Shown: positions 1-6,193, numbered from the stretch's first letter. The stretch: DNA of 6,193 nt from Gemmataceae bacterium (GCA_026418875.1 JAOAAM010000502.1:1-6193), one strand, 5' to 3'. The notes: generated by a model not told the origin, from the sequence alone. Numbers and translations: made by a program.

Positions 1-1
1 C

Positions 2-559
2 GATAAACAGTCCCCCTATCGCCGAAACGAGCCGATTCGCGTCACCGTTCGTTTTCCGGACGATGCCCCGGCACCGCCGGCGGATACCCCCGTCAAGGTA
101 CTTGTCGAACGATTCCGACTACGCCGCGCGGGCGAGCGGATCAGTGAACTTCTCGAAACCCAAACCTTAACCTTAAGTCGCACCAAGAGCAGTCGGGCGA
201 ACTTCGAGACGTTGCTGACCCGGACTCCCGATGGCGACTACAAGTTCTCTTTGGTTTCGCCGACCGTGGATGGGCCGCGGCCCACGGTGGAGAACCGCGT
301 CTTGCCGCCTCCCGGCGAGTTGGACCGGCTGCGGATGAATCAAAGTGAATTGGAGCAAGCGGCCCGCGAGTCGCGGGGGAAATTCTACACCCTCGCCGAC
401 GCCCATCGCTTGATCGGCGATTTGCCCAGCGGGACACGGATCACCTTGAACCAGCCACGACCGCCGTGGCCCCTTTGGAATCACGCTTTGACGTTCCTGT
501 GGGTTCTCGGGATGTTGACCTGCGAGTGGATCTTGCGAAAACAGAGACGGTTGCTGTGA
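2..559 (+). CDS. C-terminal part of a membrane-anchored VWA/BatA-type protein (5' partial)
   Basis: The frame is open from the first bases of the window to a TGA, giving 185 residues, so the start lies upstream. Residues of about 1 to 125 look like a soluble, beta-rich region with charged stretches. A conserved-looking patch follows (around residues 115 to 150, with MNQSELEQAA and GKFYTLADAHRLIGDLP). One hydrophobic helix lies at about 160 to 178 (LTFLWVLGMLTCEW), and the tail ends in basic residues (RKQRRLL). From memory, this tail matches large planctomycete membrane proteins carrying VWA or glutamine-amidotransferase-like regions, found near MoxR, DUF58 and BatA genes. The positive-inside rule places the bulk outside the cytoplasm and the tail inside. 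The catalytic or ligand-binding part is outside the window, so function is open. The next gene begins 80 nt downstream on the same strand. Confidence 0.75.
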   Translation, partial: DKQSPYRRNEPIRVTVRFPDDAPAPPADTPVKVLVERFRLRRAGERISELLETQTLTLSRTKSSRANFETLLTRTPDGDYKFSLVSPTVDGPRPTVENRVLPPPGELDRLRMNQSELEQAARESRGKFYTLADAHRLIGDLPSGTRITLNQPRPPWPLWNHALTFLWVLGMLTCEWILRKQRRLL

Positions 560-639
560 GACCGAGGTCAAGAGACGTTTGCCACGTTTAGCCCAGGGAG
601 GTTTCCCAGGACCACAGGAGACGGCATCGAGGCAAGCGA

Positions 640-1863
640 TTGAACGAGCCAAGGCCCATCGCCGCAAAGCCGTGGATCACCCGCACGGTGCTTGCGATCG
701 TGCTGGCGACGTTTTTCTCCGACGTCAGCCACGAGATGTGCACCTCGGTCCTGCCCCTGTACCTGGCCACAATCGGGCTAGGTCCGGCAGCGCTGGGGCT
801 AATCGAGGGAGTCGCAGATTTCCTGGTCAGCATTTCGAAACTCGCCGGGGGCTATCTCGGCCATCACGTGGTCAGGAAGCGGCCTTGGGCGTCGCTCGGC
901 TACCTGGTCACGACTTTATCGACTTGGGGTATTGCGTTCGTTGGTTCGCTGGGGGCCGTGTTGACTCTCCGAAGCGCGGCCTGGGTGGGGCGAGGTTTCC
1001 GCTCACCCCTGCGAGATTATTTGTTGGCCGATGCGGTCGAACCGACCCACTTCGGCCGGGCCTACGGGCTGGAGCGAGCGGGCGACATGCTCGGTGCCGT
1101 CGTCGGCCCTCTCATCGCCGTGCTATTGCTGTGGCTCGGCATTGAATTTCGCATCATCATCCTTTGGACGATTGTTCCTGGTTTGCTCGCGGCGGGCGCT
1201 TTTTTCTTCTTCACCCAAGAGCGCTCCACGCCGTACGTTTCGCGTCCGGCCTCGGCCACCGAATCCGCGACCCGTCGGCCGCCCTTCCCGCGGCTGTTCT
1301 GGTGGTTCCTGATCGGCGTGTTCCTTTTCGGCCTGGGTGATTTCTCACGAACCTTTCTCGTGTGGCTGGCTGCGCGAGCCCTCGGTGAAGACGGGCATCT
1401 GCTCGCCGGTCATCTCTCGCTTGCCGCGTTGCTGTACATGATCCACAACTTGGTCAGCGCCGGCGCGGCCTACCCCATCGGCCACATCGGCGACCGTCGC
1501 TCCAAACGGGGCATGCTGATCGCTGGTTACGCTTTGGGGGTCGCGACCAACATCCTTCTGGCAGTCGCGGGAGGCCAAATCGTGGCGTTGTTCGCCGTGA
1601 TCGTGATGTCAGGTGTCTATATCGCCATCGAGGAGACACTGGAAAAGGCGGTCGCCGCCGAGTTGCTGCCCCGAGAACTCCGCAGCCTGGGTTTTGGCAT
1701 CCTGGCTTGCGCGAACGCCGTCGGCGACATGGCATCGAGCCTGTATGTCGGCTATTTGTTAGAGAAGGATCGCGCGGCCCTCGCTTTCGCCATTGCCGCG
1801 GGGTTCGGACTAATCGGTTCCCTATGGTTGCTGATCCTGACGTCGGCACGGCGACTTCGCTGA
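640..1863 (+). CDS. MFS transporter, 12 transmembrane segments
   Basis: A 407-residue integral membrane protein of the Major Facilitator Superfamily, the usual length for a 12-helix member. The first six helices occupy about residues 15 to 192 and the second six about 218 to 402, joined by a short hydrophilic linker (193 to 217). The loop 2-3 motif is degenerate (GGYLGHHVVRKRP, 70 to 82), while its counterpart between helices 8 and 9 is clear (GHIGDRRSKRG, 281 to 291). Other typical stretches are GRGFRSPLRDYLLADA (117 to 132), GLERAGDMLGAVVGP (143 to 157) and GVYIAIEETLEKAVAAELLP (325 to 344). From memory, these mark a bacterial subgroup often annotated only as MFS transporter; the substrate is unknown. 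The start is TTG: the reading frame just upstream offers no ATG, GAGG at 629 to 632 lies 7 nt before it, and the first helix begins soon after. GTG near 688 would cut into helix 1. Confidence 0.92.
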   Translation: MNEPRPIAAKPWITRTVLAIVLATFFSDVSHEMCTSVLPLYLATIGLGPAALGLIEGVADFLVSISKLAGGYLGHHVVRKRPWASLGYLVTTLSTWGIAFVGSLGAVLTLRSAAWVGRGFRSPLRDYLLADAVEPTHFGRAYGLERAGDMLGAVVGPLIAVLLLWLGIEFRIIILWTIVPGLLAAGAFFFFTQERSTPYVSRPASATESATRRPPFPRLFWWFLIGVFLFGLGDFSRTFLVWLAARALGEDGHLLAGHLSLAALLYMIHNLVSAGAAYPIGHIGDRRSKRGMLIAGYALGVATNILLAVAGGQIVALFAVIVMSGVYIAIEETLEKAVAAELLPRELRSLGFGILACANAVGDMASSLYVGYLLEKDRAALAFAIAAGFGLIGSLWLLILTSARRLR

Positions 1864-1963
1864 TCCGCGAGGGACCTCCCGGCGGTGACGTGTCGCAAGC
1901 CCTCCGAGGCAATTTCGCGGATCCGCAGGGGGACCTCCCATCATCGACTCGTCGAGCCTTTGG
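1854..1963 (+). repeat. Two degenerate tandem copies of a ~55-58 bp unit
   Basis: Copy 1 starts at 1854, overlapping the last codons and stop of the MFS gene. Copy 2 starts at 1912 and runs to the rluA start. The first 27 to 28 bases of the copies align with four mismatches and one inserted base; the shared core reads GATCCGC, then a G/A-rich run, then ACCTCCC. After a divergent stretch the similarity resumes (GAC..GTCG..AGCC in both). The period of 58 is not a multiple of three. The stop codon TGA lies in copy 1, and copy 2 has GGA at the same place. This looks like an old local duplication filling the intergenic space. No regulatory role can be read from it. Confidence 0.6.
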
Positions 1964-1965
1964 AC

Positions 1966-2970
1966 ATGATCCCGTTGCGTGACGAATTGATCGAGATCGA
2001 CGAAGCGATGTCTGGCCAGACACTCGCCGCGGTGGTCCGCCGTTGCTTGACCGGGGCATCTTGGAGCCAAGCGAAGCGGGTGATCCTCGGCCGGCACGTC
2101 CGGGTCAATGACGAGCTTTGTCTGGACCCGGCTCGGCGCTTGAAGCTCGGCGATGCCGTGGCTGTTCGCCGGAGACCCGAGCGGCTTCCCTCCGCATTCG
2201 CCGAGGAACTGAACATCCGCCATTTGGACGATCACGTCGTCGTTGTTGAGAAACCTGCGGGGTTGAATACGGTGCGTCACCCTGCGGAATTGCATTGGAA
2301 GCAAGCCCGGCGGCAGCTTGCCCCCACGCTTCAAGACCGTGTGCAATGGGCCATCGCGGCTCGCTTTCGCCGAAAGTTGCACGAACTCCCCCGACTGCGG
2401 ATCGTCCATCGCATCGACAAGGAGACGAGCGGCCTGGTCGTGTTCGGCCGAAGTGCCCATGCGGAGCGCGAACTCGGACGACAATTCCGCACGCACCAGG
2501 TGATTCGCCGCTACCTCGCTCTGGTCCCCGGCTCGTTCAGCCCGCGGACGATCCGCTCGTTTCTGGTTCGGGATCGCGGCGATGGTCGGCGCGGCAGCAC
2601 CAGCGTGCCGGGCATGGGGAAGGAGGCGATCACGCATGTGGAGGTGGCCGAGCGACTCCCCGGCTACACTCTATTGAGTTGCCGACTGGAGACCGGGCGG
2701 ACACACCAAATTCGAATTCATCTCGCGGAAGCGGGTCACCCCGTTTGCGGCGACAAAGTGTATGTTCATCGACCTGACGGCACCGTCCTGCCCGATCCAA
2801 GCGGCTGCCCGCGATTGTTCCTTCACGCGACCGAGTTGGGCTTTTGTCATCCGGCGACCGGGGAGGCGATGCACTGGTCCATGCCCCTGCCGGACGACCT
2901 GCAATCCGTGCTGATCCGACTGCGGCACGGCGACCACCCGGACCAAGCCGTGCCCCCCCGCACCCCCTAG
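1966..2970 (+). CDS. RluA-family 23S rRNA/tRNA pseudouridine synthase with S4 domain
   Basis: This enzyme isomerises specific uridines in structured RNA to pseudouridine in the cytoplasm. The 334-residue product has an N-terminal S4 RNA-binding domain (about 14 to 68, with SQAKRVILGRHVRVND) and a catalytic domain (about 85 to 315). The signature VHRIDKETSGLVVFGRS (147 to 163) contains the family's catalytic aspartate, Asp151. The later motif GRTHQIRIHLAEAGHPVCGD (244 to 263) is also intact, so the enzyme should be active. The S4 domain points to the RluC/RluD branch rather than RluA itself, but the exact target cannot be told. The start is uncertain. ATG 1966 gives a family-like N-terminus but has no good ribosome binding site. 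GTG 1885, in frame, has GAGGGA 10 nt upstream but adds 27 residues encoded by the intergenic repeat. I prefer 1966. The stop lies 9 nt before the next gene. Confidence 0.93.
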   Translation: MIPLRDELIEIDEAMSGQTLAAVVRRCLTGASWSQAKRVILGRHVRVNDELCLDPARRLKLGDAVAVRRRPERLPSAFAEELNIRHLDDHVVVVEKPAGLNTVRHPAELHWKQARRQLAPTLQDRVQWAIAARFRRKLHELPRLRIVHRIDKETSGLVVFGRSAHAERELGRQFRTHQVIRRYLALVPGSFSPRTIRSFLVRDRGDGRRGSTSVPGMGKEAITHVEVAERLPGYTLLSCRLETGRTHQIRIHLAEAGHPVCGDKVYVHRPDGTVLPDPSGCPRLFLHATELGFCHPATGEAMHWSMPLPDDLQSVLIRLRHGDHPDQAVPPRTP

Positions 2971-2979
2971 CATGTCCGC

Positions 2980-3255
2980 ATGGAGATCAAGTGGACGGAC
3001 CACGACCCGGAGAGCGGCGAGCGCCGTTTCCTTCGGGCCGTGCGCTTCGCGGGATTCTGGAAATTCCAGTATCGCTCCACGCGCCGGGGTGTCTGGACCC
3101 GACTGCATCCTCCCACGCTGGAAATGTGGGAAACCGTCCTCGACGCGCTCCAACGTCGCTATCGCCGACGTGAGGGCGTCAGCGAGGAGGACATCCAACA
3201 GGTCGAGCGCATCATCCGTGAGTTACGCTCTCGTCTCGCACCCGAAGAGGAATGA
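2980..3255 (+). CDS. Small charged protein of unknown function, 91 residues
   Basis: I do not recognise a named family. The product is strongly charged, lacks cysteine, and has neither a signal peptide nor a membrane helix, so it should be a soluble cytoplasmic protein. Residues 1 to 45 are rich in aromatic and basic residues (KWTDHD, FWKFQYRSTRRGVW) and probably form beta strands. Residues 46 to 88 look like two amphipathic helices (EMWETVLDALQRRYRRR and SEEDIQQVERIIRELRSRL). Coding is supported by tight packing: 9 nt after the RluA stop, and its TGA is 4 nt before the Nudix start, where its last codons supply that gene's ribosome binding site. Its own start has no clear Shine-Dalgarno. The basic surface next to an RNA-modifying enzyme and a nucleotide-pool enzyme would fit nucleic-acid or ribosome contact, but that is inference only. 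From memory, similar short proteins occur in other planctomycetes. Confidence 0.75.
   Translation: MEIKWTDHDPESGERRFLRAVRFAGFWKFQYRSTRRGVWTRLHPPTLEMWETVLDALQRRYRRREGVSEEDIQQVERIIRELRSRLAPEEE
3246..3252 (+). promoter_or_regulatory. Ribosome binding site of the Nudix gene
   Basis: AGAGGAA lies 7 nt upstream of the ATG at 3260, inside the last codons of the 91-residue gene. It fixes the Nudix start and suggests translational coupling between the two genes. Confidence 0.65.
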
Positions 3256-3259
3256 GAAG

Positions 3260-3754
3260 ATGCCGTATTCTCCCATCCTGGCCACCCTCGGCTACATCCT
3301 CTCCCCCGACCGAAAGCGAGTCCTCATGATCCACCGCTCGGCTCGACCCGATGACCTTCACGCGGGGAAGTACAACGGTCTGGGCGGAAAATTGACCTCG
3401 GGCGAGGATGTGGTCTCCGGCATGTGCCGCGAGATTCGAGAGGAGGCCGGAATCGAATGCCTCGACCTGAAACTGCGCGGCACCATTTCTTGGCCGGGCT
3501 TCGGCAAGAGTGGCGAAGACTGGTTCGGGTTTATCTTTCGGATCGACCGTTGGCAAGGGGAAGCCTTCGCCGCCAACGCCGAGGGCACCTTGGTCTGGGT
3601 CGATGTCGATCGGATCCTGGAGTTGCCCCTCTGGGAGGGCGACCGACTTTTCCTGCCGCTTGTTTTTGCAGACCAACCCGCCCAGTTCCACGGTGTCATG
3701 CCCTACGCCAACGGCCGCCCCATCTCATGGACCGTTCGCTCGGTCGGCGTTTGA
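3260..3754 (+). CDS. Nudix hydrolase, MutT/MTH1-type 8-oxo-dGTP diphosphatase
   Basis: This 164-residue Nudix protein probably hydrolyses oxidised purine nucleotides such as 8-oxo-dGTP to the monophosphate, keeping them out of DNA. The Nudix box is complete: G43, E49, then R57-E58-I59-R60-E61-E62-A63-G64-I65, matching GX5EX7REUXEEXGU. The glutamates that bind the metal are all present. Outside the box, KYNGLGGKL (37 to 45), VWVDVDRILELPLWEGDRLFLPLVF (112 to 136) and FHGVMPY (143 to 149) resemble the layout of human MTH1 (NUDT1) and bacterial relatives, where a W, D and FHG region shape the base pocket. This is why I favour 8-oxo-dGTPase over other Nudix substrates; activity on other purine nucleotides remains possible. 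The frame extends upstream to 2972, but that part overlaps the 91-residue gene. The ATG at 3260 has a good ribosome binding site and matches the family N-terminus. Confidence 0.9.
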   Translation: MPYSPILATLGYILSPDRKRVLMIHRSARPDDLHAGKYNGLGGKLTSGEDVVSGMCREIREEAGIECLDLKLRGTISWPGFGKSGEDWFGFIFRIDRWQGEAFAANAEGTLVWVDVDRILELPLWEGDRLFLPLVFADQPAQFHGVMPYANGRPISWTVRSVGV

Positions 3755-3771
3755 GCCAACACCGCAAATGA

Positions 3772-3825
3772 CCGACCGCGAACGACTGCCGGCCGCTCGT
3801 CGTCGATGTGATCGGGCGGTGTCGG
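3772..3825. terminator. Possible weak terminator hairpin between convergent genes
   Basis: In the 79-nt spacer between the convergent Nudix and permease genes, CCGACCGC (3772 to 3779) can pair with GCGG (3816 to 3819) and TCGG (3822 to 3825), leaving a 2-nt bulge. Inside it, ACGAC (3782 to 3786) can pair with GTCGT (3799 to 3803). There is no T tract on either side, so it is not a classic intrinsic terminator; position is the main argument. Confidence 0.25.
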
Positions 3826-3833
3826 AAAGAGGC

Positions 3834-4760
3834 TCAAACTCCCTCGGGCGTCTTCACGTGGAATTCTCGTCGCGCCACCAGAATCGCCCCCAGGATAGTG
3901 CTCACCAGGGCGACGAGGCCGAGAACCAAGGTCGCCTGTACCACCGTCGGATGCTGGGGAAGGTTCGCGTTGGTTCCCAGTTGCCAGAGTTGGGCAGCGA
4001 TATTTGTCGTCTGACCACGAACTTGCACCGGCTCGAATTCGATCAGGCGGCAAGCCAGCAAGCGGGTGTAGTAGATCACGGTCAGGTAACGAATGTTGAA
4101 CTCCAGATTCGCCAGCAACCCCTCGAAGACGACGGCATAAATCACACTCGCCACCAGCGATCGTCGGGTCAAAAGACTGATCAGGCCAAACAAGGAACCG
4201 TATGCGACGACCGCCAGCACATGTAAGCCTGCGACTCTTGCGAATCGCGCCAAACCATCCGAGAGCCCCAAATCGCCGCCCACGTGGACCGCGACGAAGG
4301 TCACGGCGGTGAAGACGATCGTCAACAACCCCGTGGTCGTCATCACCGTGGCCATCTTCGTCACATAAATGGCCCAACGTGGGATCGGTCGGATAAGCAA
4401 GTAGGTCAACGTTTGCTCTTCCTGCTCATCGGTGATGATTCCCGCGGCGTATACCAAGGCCACCAACGGAAGCAGCACCTGAGGGATGAACATGAAGACC
4501 ATCCACAGTTCGGTGACCGAGCGCGGTGCGTCAGGAGCCAATAGCCTAATAACCACCGTCAGCAGTGCGGGCAGCAATAGCAGCAGCCCCAAGACCATCC
4601 AGCGCCGGCCGTGCAAGTGCTGACGAAAGGTCAACAGGTACAGCGCCCATAGCGACGTGATCAGCGAACCGAAACGCCTCCGTCGAGGACATAAATCATC
4701 AGCATTCCCGGCGCGAGAGGGGATCACCCCAGCACGCACCGCGGCGGAACTTGAGGTCAT
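3834..4760 (-). CDS. ABC-2 type transporter permease subunit
   Basis: A 308-residue membrane protein, probably one of two permease subunits of the ABC exporter encoded with the genes upstream. About six hydrophobic segments can be seen: residues 54 to 74, 86 to 108, 136 to 159, 177 to 197, 200 to 215 and 274 to 296. The cytoplasmic stretch IITDEQEEQTLTYLLIRPIPRW (108 to 129) is the typical ABC-2 element after helix 2, thought to contact the ATPase. Family-like sequence begins near residue 32 (SLITSLWALYLLTFRQHLHG). The first 31 residues are unusual: serine and alanine rich, then PRRRR. The start is nevertheless supported because its ATG overlaps the ATPase stop in ATGA. The lack of any substrate-specific domain leaves the cargo unknown; drug, lipid or cell-envelope export are all possible. 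Confidence 0.88.
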   Translation of the reverse strand: MTSSSAAVRAGVIPSRAGNADDLCPRRRRFGSLITSLWALYLLTFRQHLHGRRWMVLGLLLLLPALLTVVIRLLAPDAPRSVTELWMVFMFIPQVLLPLVALVYAAGIITDEQEEQTLTYLLIRPIPRWAIYVTKMATVMTTTGLLTIVFTAVTFVAVHVGGDLGLSDGLARFARVAGLHVLAVVAYGSLFGLISLLTRRSLVASVIYAVVFEGLLANLEFNIRYLTVIYYTRLLACRLIEFEPVQVRGQTTNIAAQLWQLGTNANLPQHPTVVQATLVLGLVALVSTILGAILVARREFHVKTPEGV

Positions 4761-5680
4761 TTGGTCACCAAATACTTGAACACGGCCTCCAAGTTATCGT
4801 CCTCCGAATACACTTCGTCGACGGTGATACCCTGTTCAAGCACCAATTGAGGCAGGCGGGAGTAGAAGGCATCCGGCTGACGTGTCTCGACCATGATGCT
4901 CCGGCCGTCGAGGATGCGGACGCCTTCGACGCCCGTCTCCTCGAGTAAGCGCGCCGCCAGCCGCCGATGTTCAGAGCAAACCACGACAATGTGATGCGGG
5001 TGTCGATCAATCAGGTCGCGGATTTCACGAACGTGCCCGACGGCGACCAACCGCCCCCGGTTCAACAGGACGATGTGCGACGTGAGTGCTTGCACCTCGT
5101 GCAACACATGGCTGGAGATGACGACGCTCCGGCCGTCGGCCGCCAGTTTCAACACCAGTTCCATGATGTCCCGGCGGGCGATCGGATCGGTTCCGCTGAG
5201 GGGTTCATCGAGGAAGACCACCTGTGGGTCGTGAACCAGGGCTTGGGCGATTTTCGTTCGCTGTCGCATCCCCTTGGAATAGCCACGGATCGCCCGATGG
5301 GCATGCGGAGACATGCCGACGGTCTCGAGAGTTTTTCGTGTGGCATCGCGTGCGTCGGACCGAGACATCCCGCCGAGCCGAGCCGAAGTGTACACGAAAT
5401 CCCATCCGGACATCCATTCGTAAAACGCATCCTGCTCGGGGCACAAACCGATGCAACGATTCAGGCGTGGATGATTCCAGACGGGTTGGCCCAACACTCG
5501 GACCTCTCCCTGGCTGGGGAAAAGCTGCCCGGTGGCCAGTTGCAAAAATGTCGATTTCCCGGCACCGTTGGGCCCCAACAAACCCGTGATGCCACGGGTC
5601 ACTCGGATCGACAACTTGTTCAAACCGATGACCGGCCCGTACCACTTGGAAACCTCGTGGAACTCGACCACCGGCGTCAT
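4757..5680 (-). CDS. ABC transporter ATP-binding protein (ABC-2 exporter ATPase)
   Basis: This 307-residue nucleotide-binding subunit drives the exporter formed with the two flanking permeases, on the inner face of the cytoplasmic membrane. All catalytic motifs are present: Walker A GPNGAGKST (36 to 44, Lys42), Q-loop Gln83, signature YSKGM (134 to 138) in place of the canonical LSGGQ, Walker B VVFLDEP (154 to 160, Glu159) and H-loop His191. The signature form with K and M is usual for ABC-2 ATPases of the CcmA/GldA type. Residues of about 212 to 307 form the extra C-terminal region common in these exporters (DUF4162-like), probably for dimer or permease contact. The frame is open upstream as far as 5764, with another ATG at 5722. 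I chose 5680 because its ATG overlaps the preceding permease's stop in ATGA and leads directly into the conserved N-terminus (TPVVEFHEVSKWYG). Confidence 0.93.
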   Translation of the reverse strand: MTPVVEFHEVSKWYGPVIGLNKLSIRVTRGITGLLGPNGAGKSTFLQLATGQLFPSQGEVRVLGQPVWNHPRLNRCIGLCPEQDAFYEWMSGWDFVYTSARLGGMSRSDARDATRKTLETVGMSPHAHRAIRGYSKGMRQRTKIAQALVHDPQVVFLDEPLSGTDPIARRDIMELVLKLAADGRSVVISSHVLHEVQALTSHIVLLNRGRLVAVGHVREIRDLIDRHPHHIVVVCSEHRRLAARLLEETGVEGVRILDGRSIMVETRQPDAFYSRLPQLVLEQGITVDEVYSEDDNLEAVFKYLVTK

Positions 5681-6193
5681 TTCAGCCGATCCAGAGACCG
5701 GATGCGGAAATTGAGAATCCATGCGGACGCACCCAATAGCCCCAGCACAACACCCGCTGACCACGTCCAGGGATACCGATCTCCTTGGTAACGATTCAAA
5801 AACTCGCGACGTTCTTCGCCTTCGAACTGTTCTGCCAGTCTCTCCCAGACCGCATTCGTGCCCAGGATGGCACTGCTCAAGCGAGACAAATTTGCAGTAA
5901 ACGACAGAAGCGGCCGCCAGTTCGTGTCTTTGGCTCGATCCTCCTCGTCTCGCAACTCCTGCCGCAAACGCTGAAGACGATCAGCAAGCTCGGCGTCGTC
6001 GCGGGGCAGTCCCCCGGCATTCCTCGCCCCCCGACGCGGTGCAGAGGTTTGCAGCTCTCGGATGCGGCGGTTGTGCTGGAAATTTCGATTCGCTTCCGCA
6101 ACCGTTTCCAGGATGCCGACCGTCGTCGATCCGAACAGCCACATCCCCAGCCACATCAATCCCACGAAACGAGAGTTTCGCGTCACCGAGGAT
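5677..6193 (-). CDS. ABC-2 type transporter permease, C-terminal part (5' partial)
   Basis: The frame runs open into the window edge, giving the last 171 residues. A GTG at 6186 could serve as a start, but the sequence reads like the second half of a GldF-like ABC-2 permease of some 300 or more residues, so I treat it as truncated by the window. A hydrophobic helix lies near the left edge (FVGLMWLGMWLFGSTTVGIL). A long polar segment of about 100 residues follows, then a final helix (WSAGVVLGLLGASAWILNF) and the tail RIRSLDRLK. The YPWTW before the last helix and the SLDRL tail recur, as I remember, in planctomycete permeases of this kind. The polar segment includes a charged, helix-prone stretch with heptad-like leucines (ADRLQRLRQELRDEEDRA). 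The stop overlaps the ATPase start in ATGA, which supports translational coupling. Confidence 0.78.
   Translation of the reverse strand, partial: SSVTRNSRFVGLMWLGMWLFGSTTVGILETVAEANRNFQHNRRIRELQTSAPRRGARNAGGLPRDDAELADRLQRLRQELRDEEDRAKDTNWRPLLSFTANLSRLSSAILGTNAVWERLAEQFEGEERREFLNRYQGDRYPWTWSAGVVLGLLGASAWILNFRIRSLDRLK

Noticed and set aside
560..610. Short palindromes before the MFS gene: GACCGAGGTC at 560 to 569 and GGGAGGTTTCCC at 596 to 607.
   Set aside because: Arms of four bases and no T tract are too little to call an operator or terminator.
1861..1968. The MFS and RluA genes are in the same frame with only one TGA between them, so readthrough could give a fusion.
   Set aside because: Thirty-four sense codons in a row are unremarkable at this GC content. 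No readthrough signal is visible, and fusing a transporter to a pseudouridine synthase makes little sense.
1822..2637. A long open frame (271 codons) on the - strand opposite rluA, and a 201-codon one at 1454 to 2059.
   Set aside because: Both are antisense to well-supported genes, show no recognisable domain, and are expected in high-GC DNA.
3510..4226. A 238-codon + strand frame running from inside the Nudix gene across the spacer into the permease gene.
   Set aside because: It overlaps two real genes in other frames, and its composition is low-complexity without a domain.
4757..5764. A longer ATPase start at 5764 or 5722.
   Set aside because: Both would overlap the upstream permease by 46 bases or more and add non-family sequence; the ATGA overlap at 5680 fits better.
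4967..5791. A 274-codon + strand frame opposite the ABC ATPase.
   Set aside because: It is antisense to a gene with all ABC ATPase motifs, so it is a shadow of that coding sequence.
5677..6186. Treating the right-edge - strand gene as a complete 169-residue protein starting at GTG 6186.
   Set aside because: The frame is open to the window edge and the product resembles only the second half of an ABC-2 permease, so truncation by the window is more likely.

Overview
This 6.2 kb window is gene-dense, high-GC chromosomal DNA. It carries seven protein-coding genes (two cut by the window edges), with short gaps or overlaps and no RNA gene, CRISPR array or mobile element that I can see. The style of several proteins suggests a planctomycete, most likely of the Gemmata group: a BatA/VWA-like membrane protein tail, GldA/GldF-like ABC-2 components with a C-terminal YPWTW...SLDRL signature, and an RluA-family enzyme with the usual planctomycete inserts. 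This taxonomic call rests on remembered family resemblance, not on a search.

Left half, + strand (2 to 3754), in order: the C-terminal end of a membrane-anchored protein of the VWA/BatA-associated kind; a 12-helix MFS transporter starting at TTG; an S4-domain RluA-family pseudouridine synthase; a 91-residue charged protein of unknown function; and a Nudix hydrolase of the MutT/MTH1 8-oxo-dGTPase type. The last three are tightly packed, with gaps of 9 and 4 nt, and are probably co-transcribed. The only sizeable gap, between the MFS and RluA genes, is filled by two degenerate copies of a unit of about 55 to 58 bp, one of which overlaps the MFS stop codon.

Right half, - strand (6193 down to 3834): an ABC-2 type export cassette read as permease (partial), ATPase, permease. 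Each junction is an ATGA stop/start overlap, so the three subunits are probably translationally coupled and assembled as one exporter. Its substrate cannot be told from this window.

The two halves converge at a 79-nt spacer (3755 to 3833) holding a bulged, GC-rich inverted repeat that could serve as a weak terminator for one or both strands.

I found no convincing new multi-gene system. The observations most worth a second look are the degenerate tandem repeat before rluA, the uncharacterised 91-residue protein next to the Nudix gene, and the long charged segment inside the partial permease.
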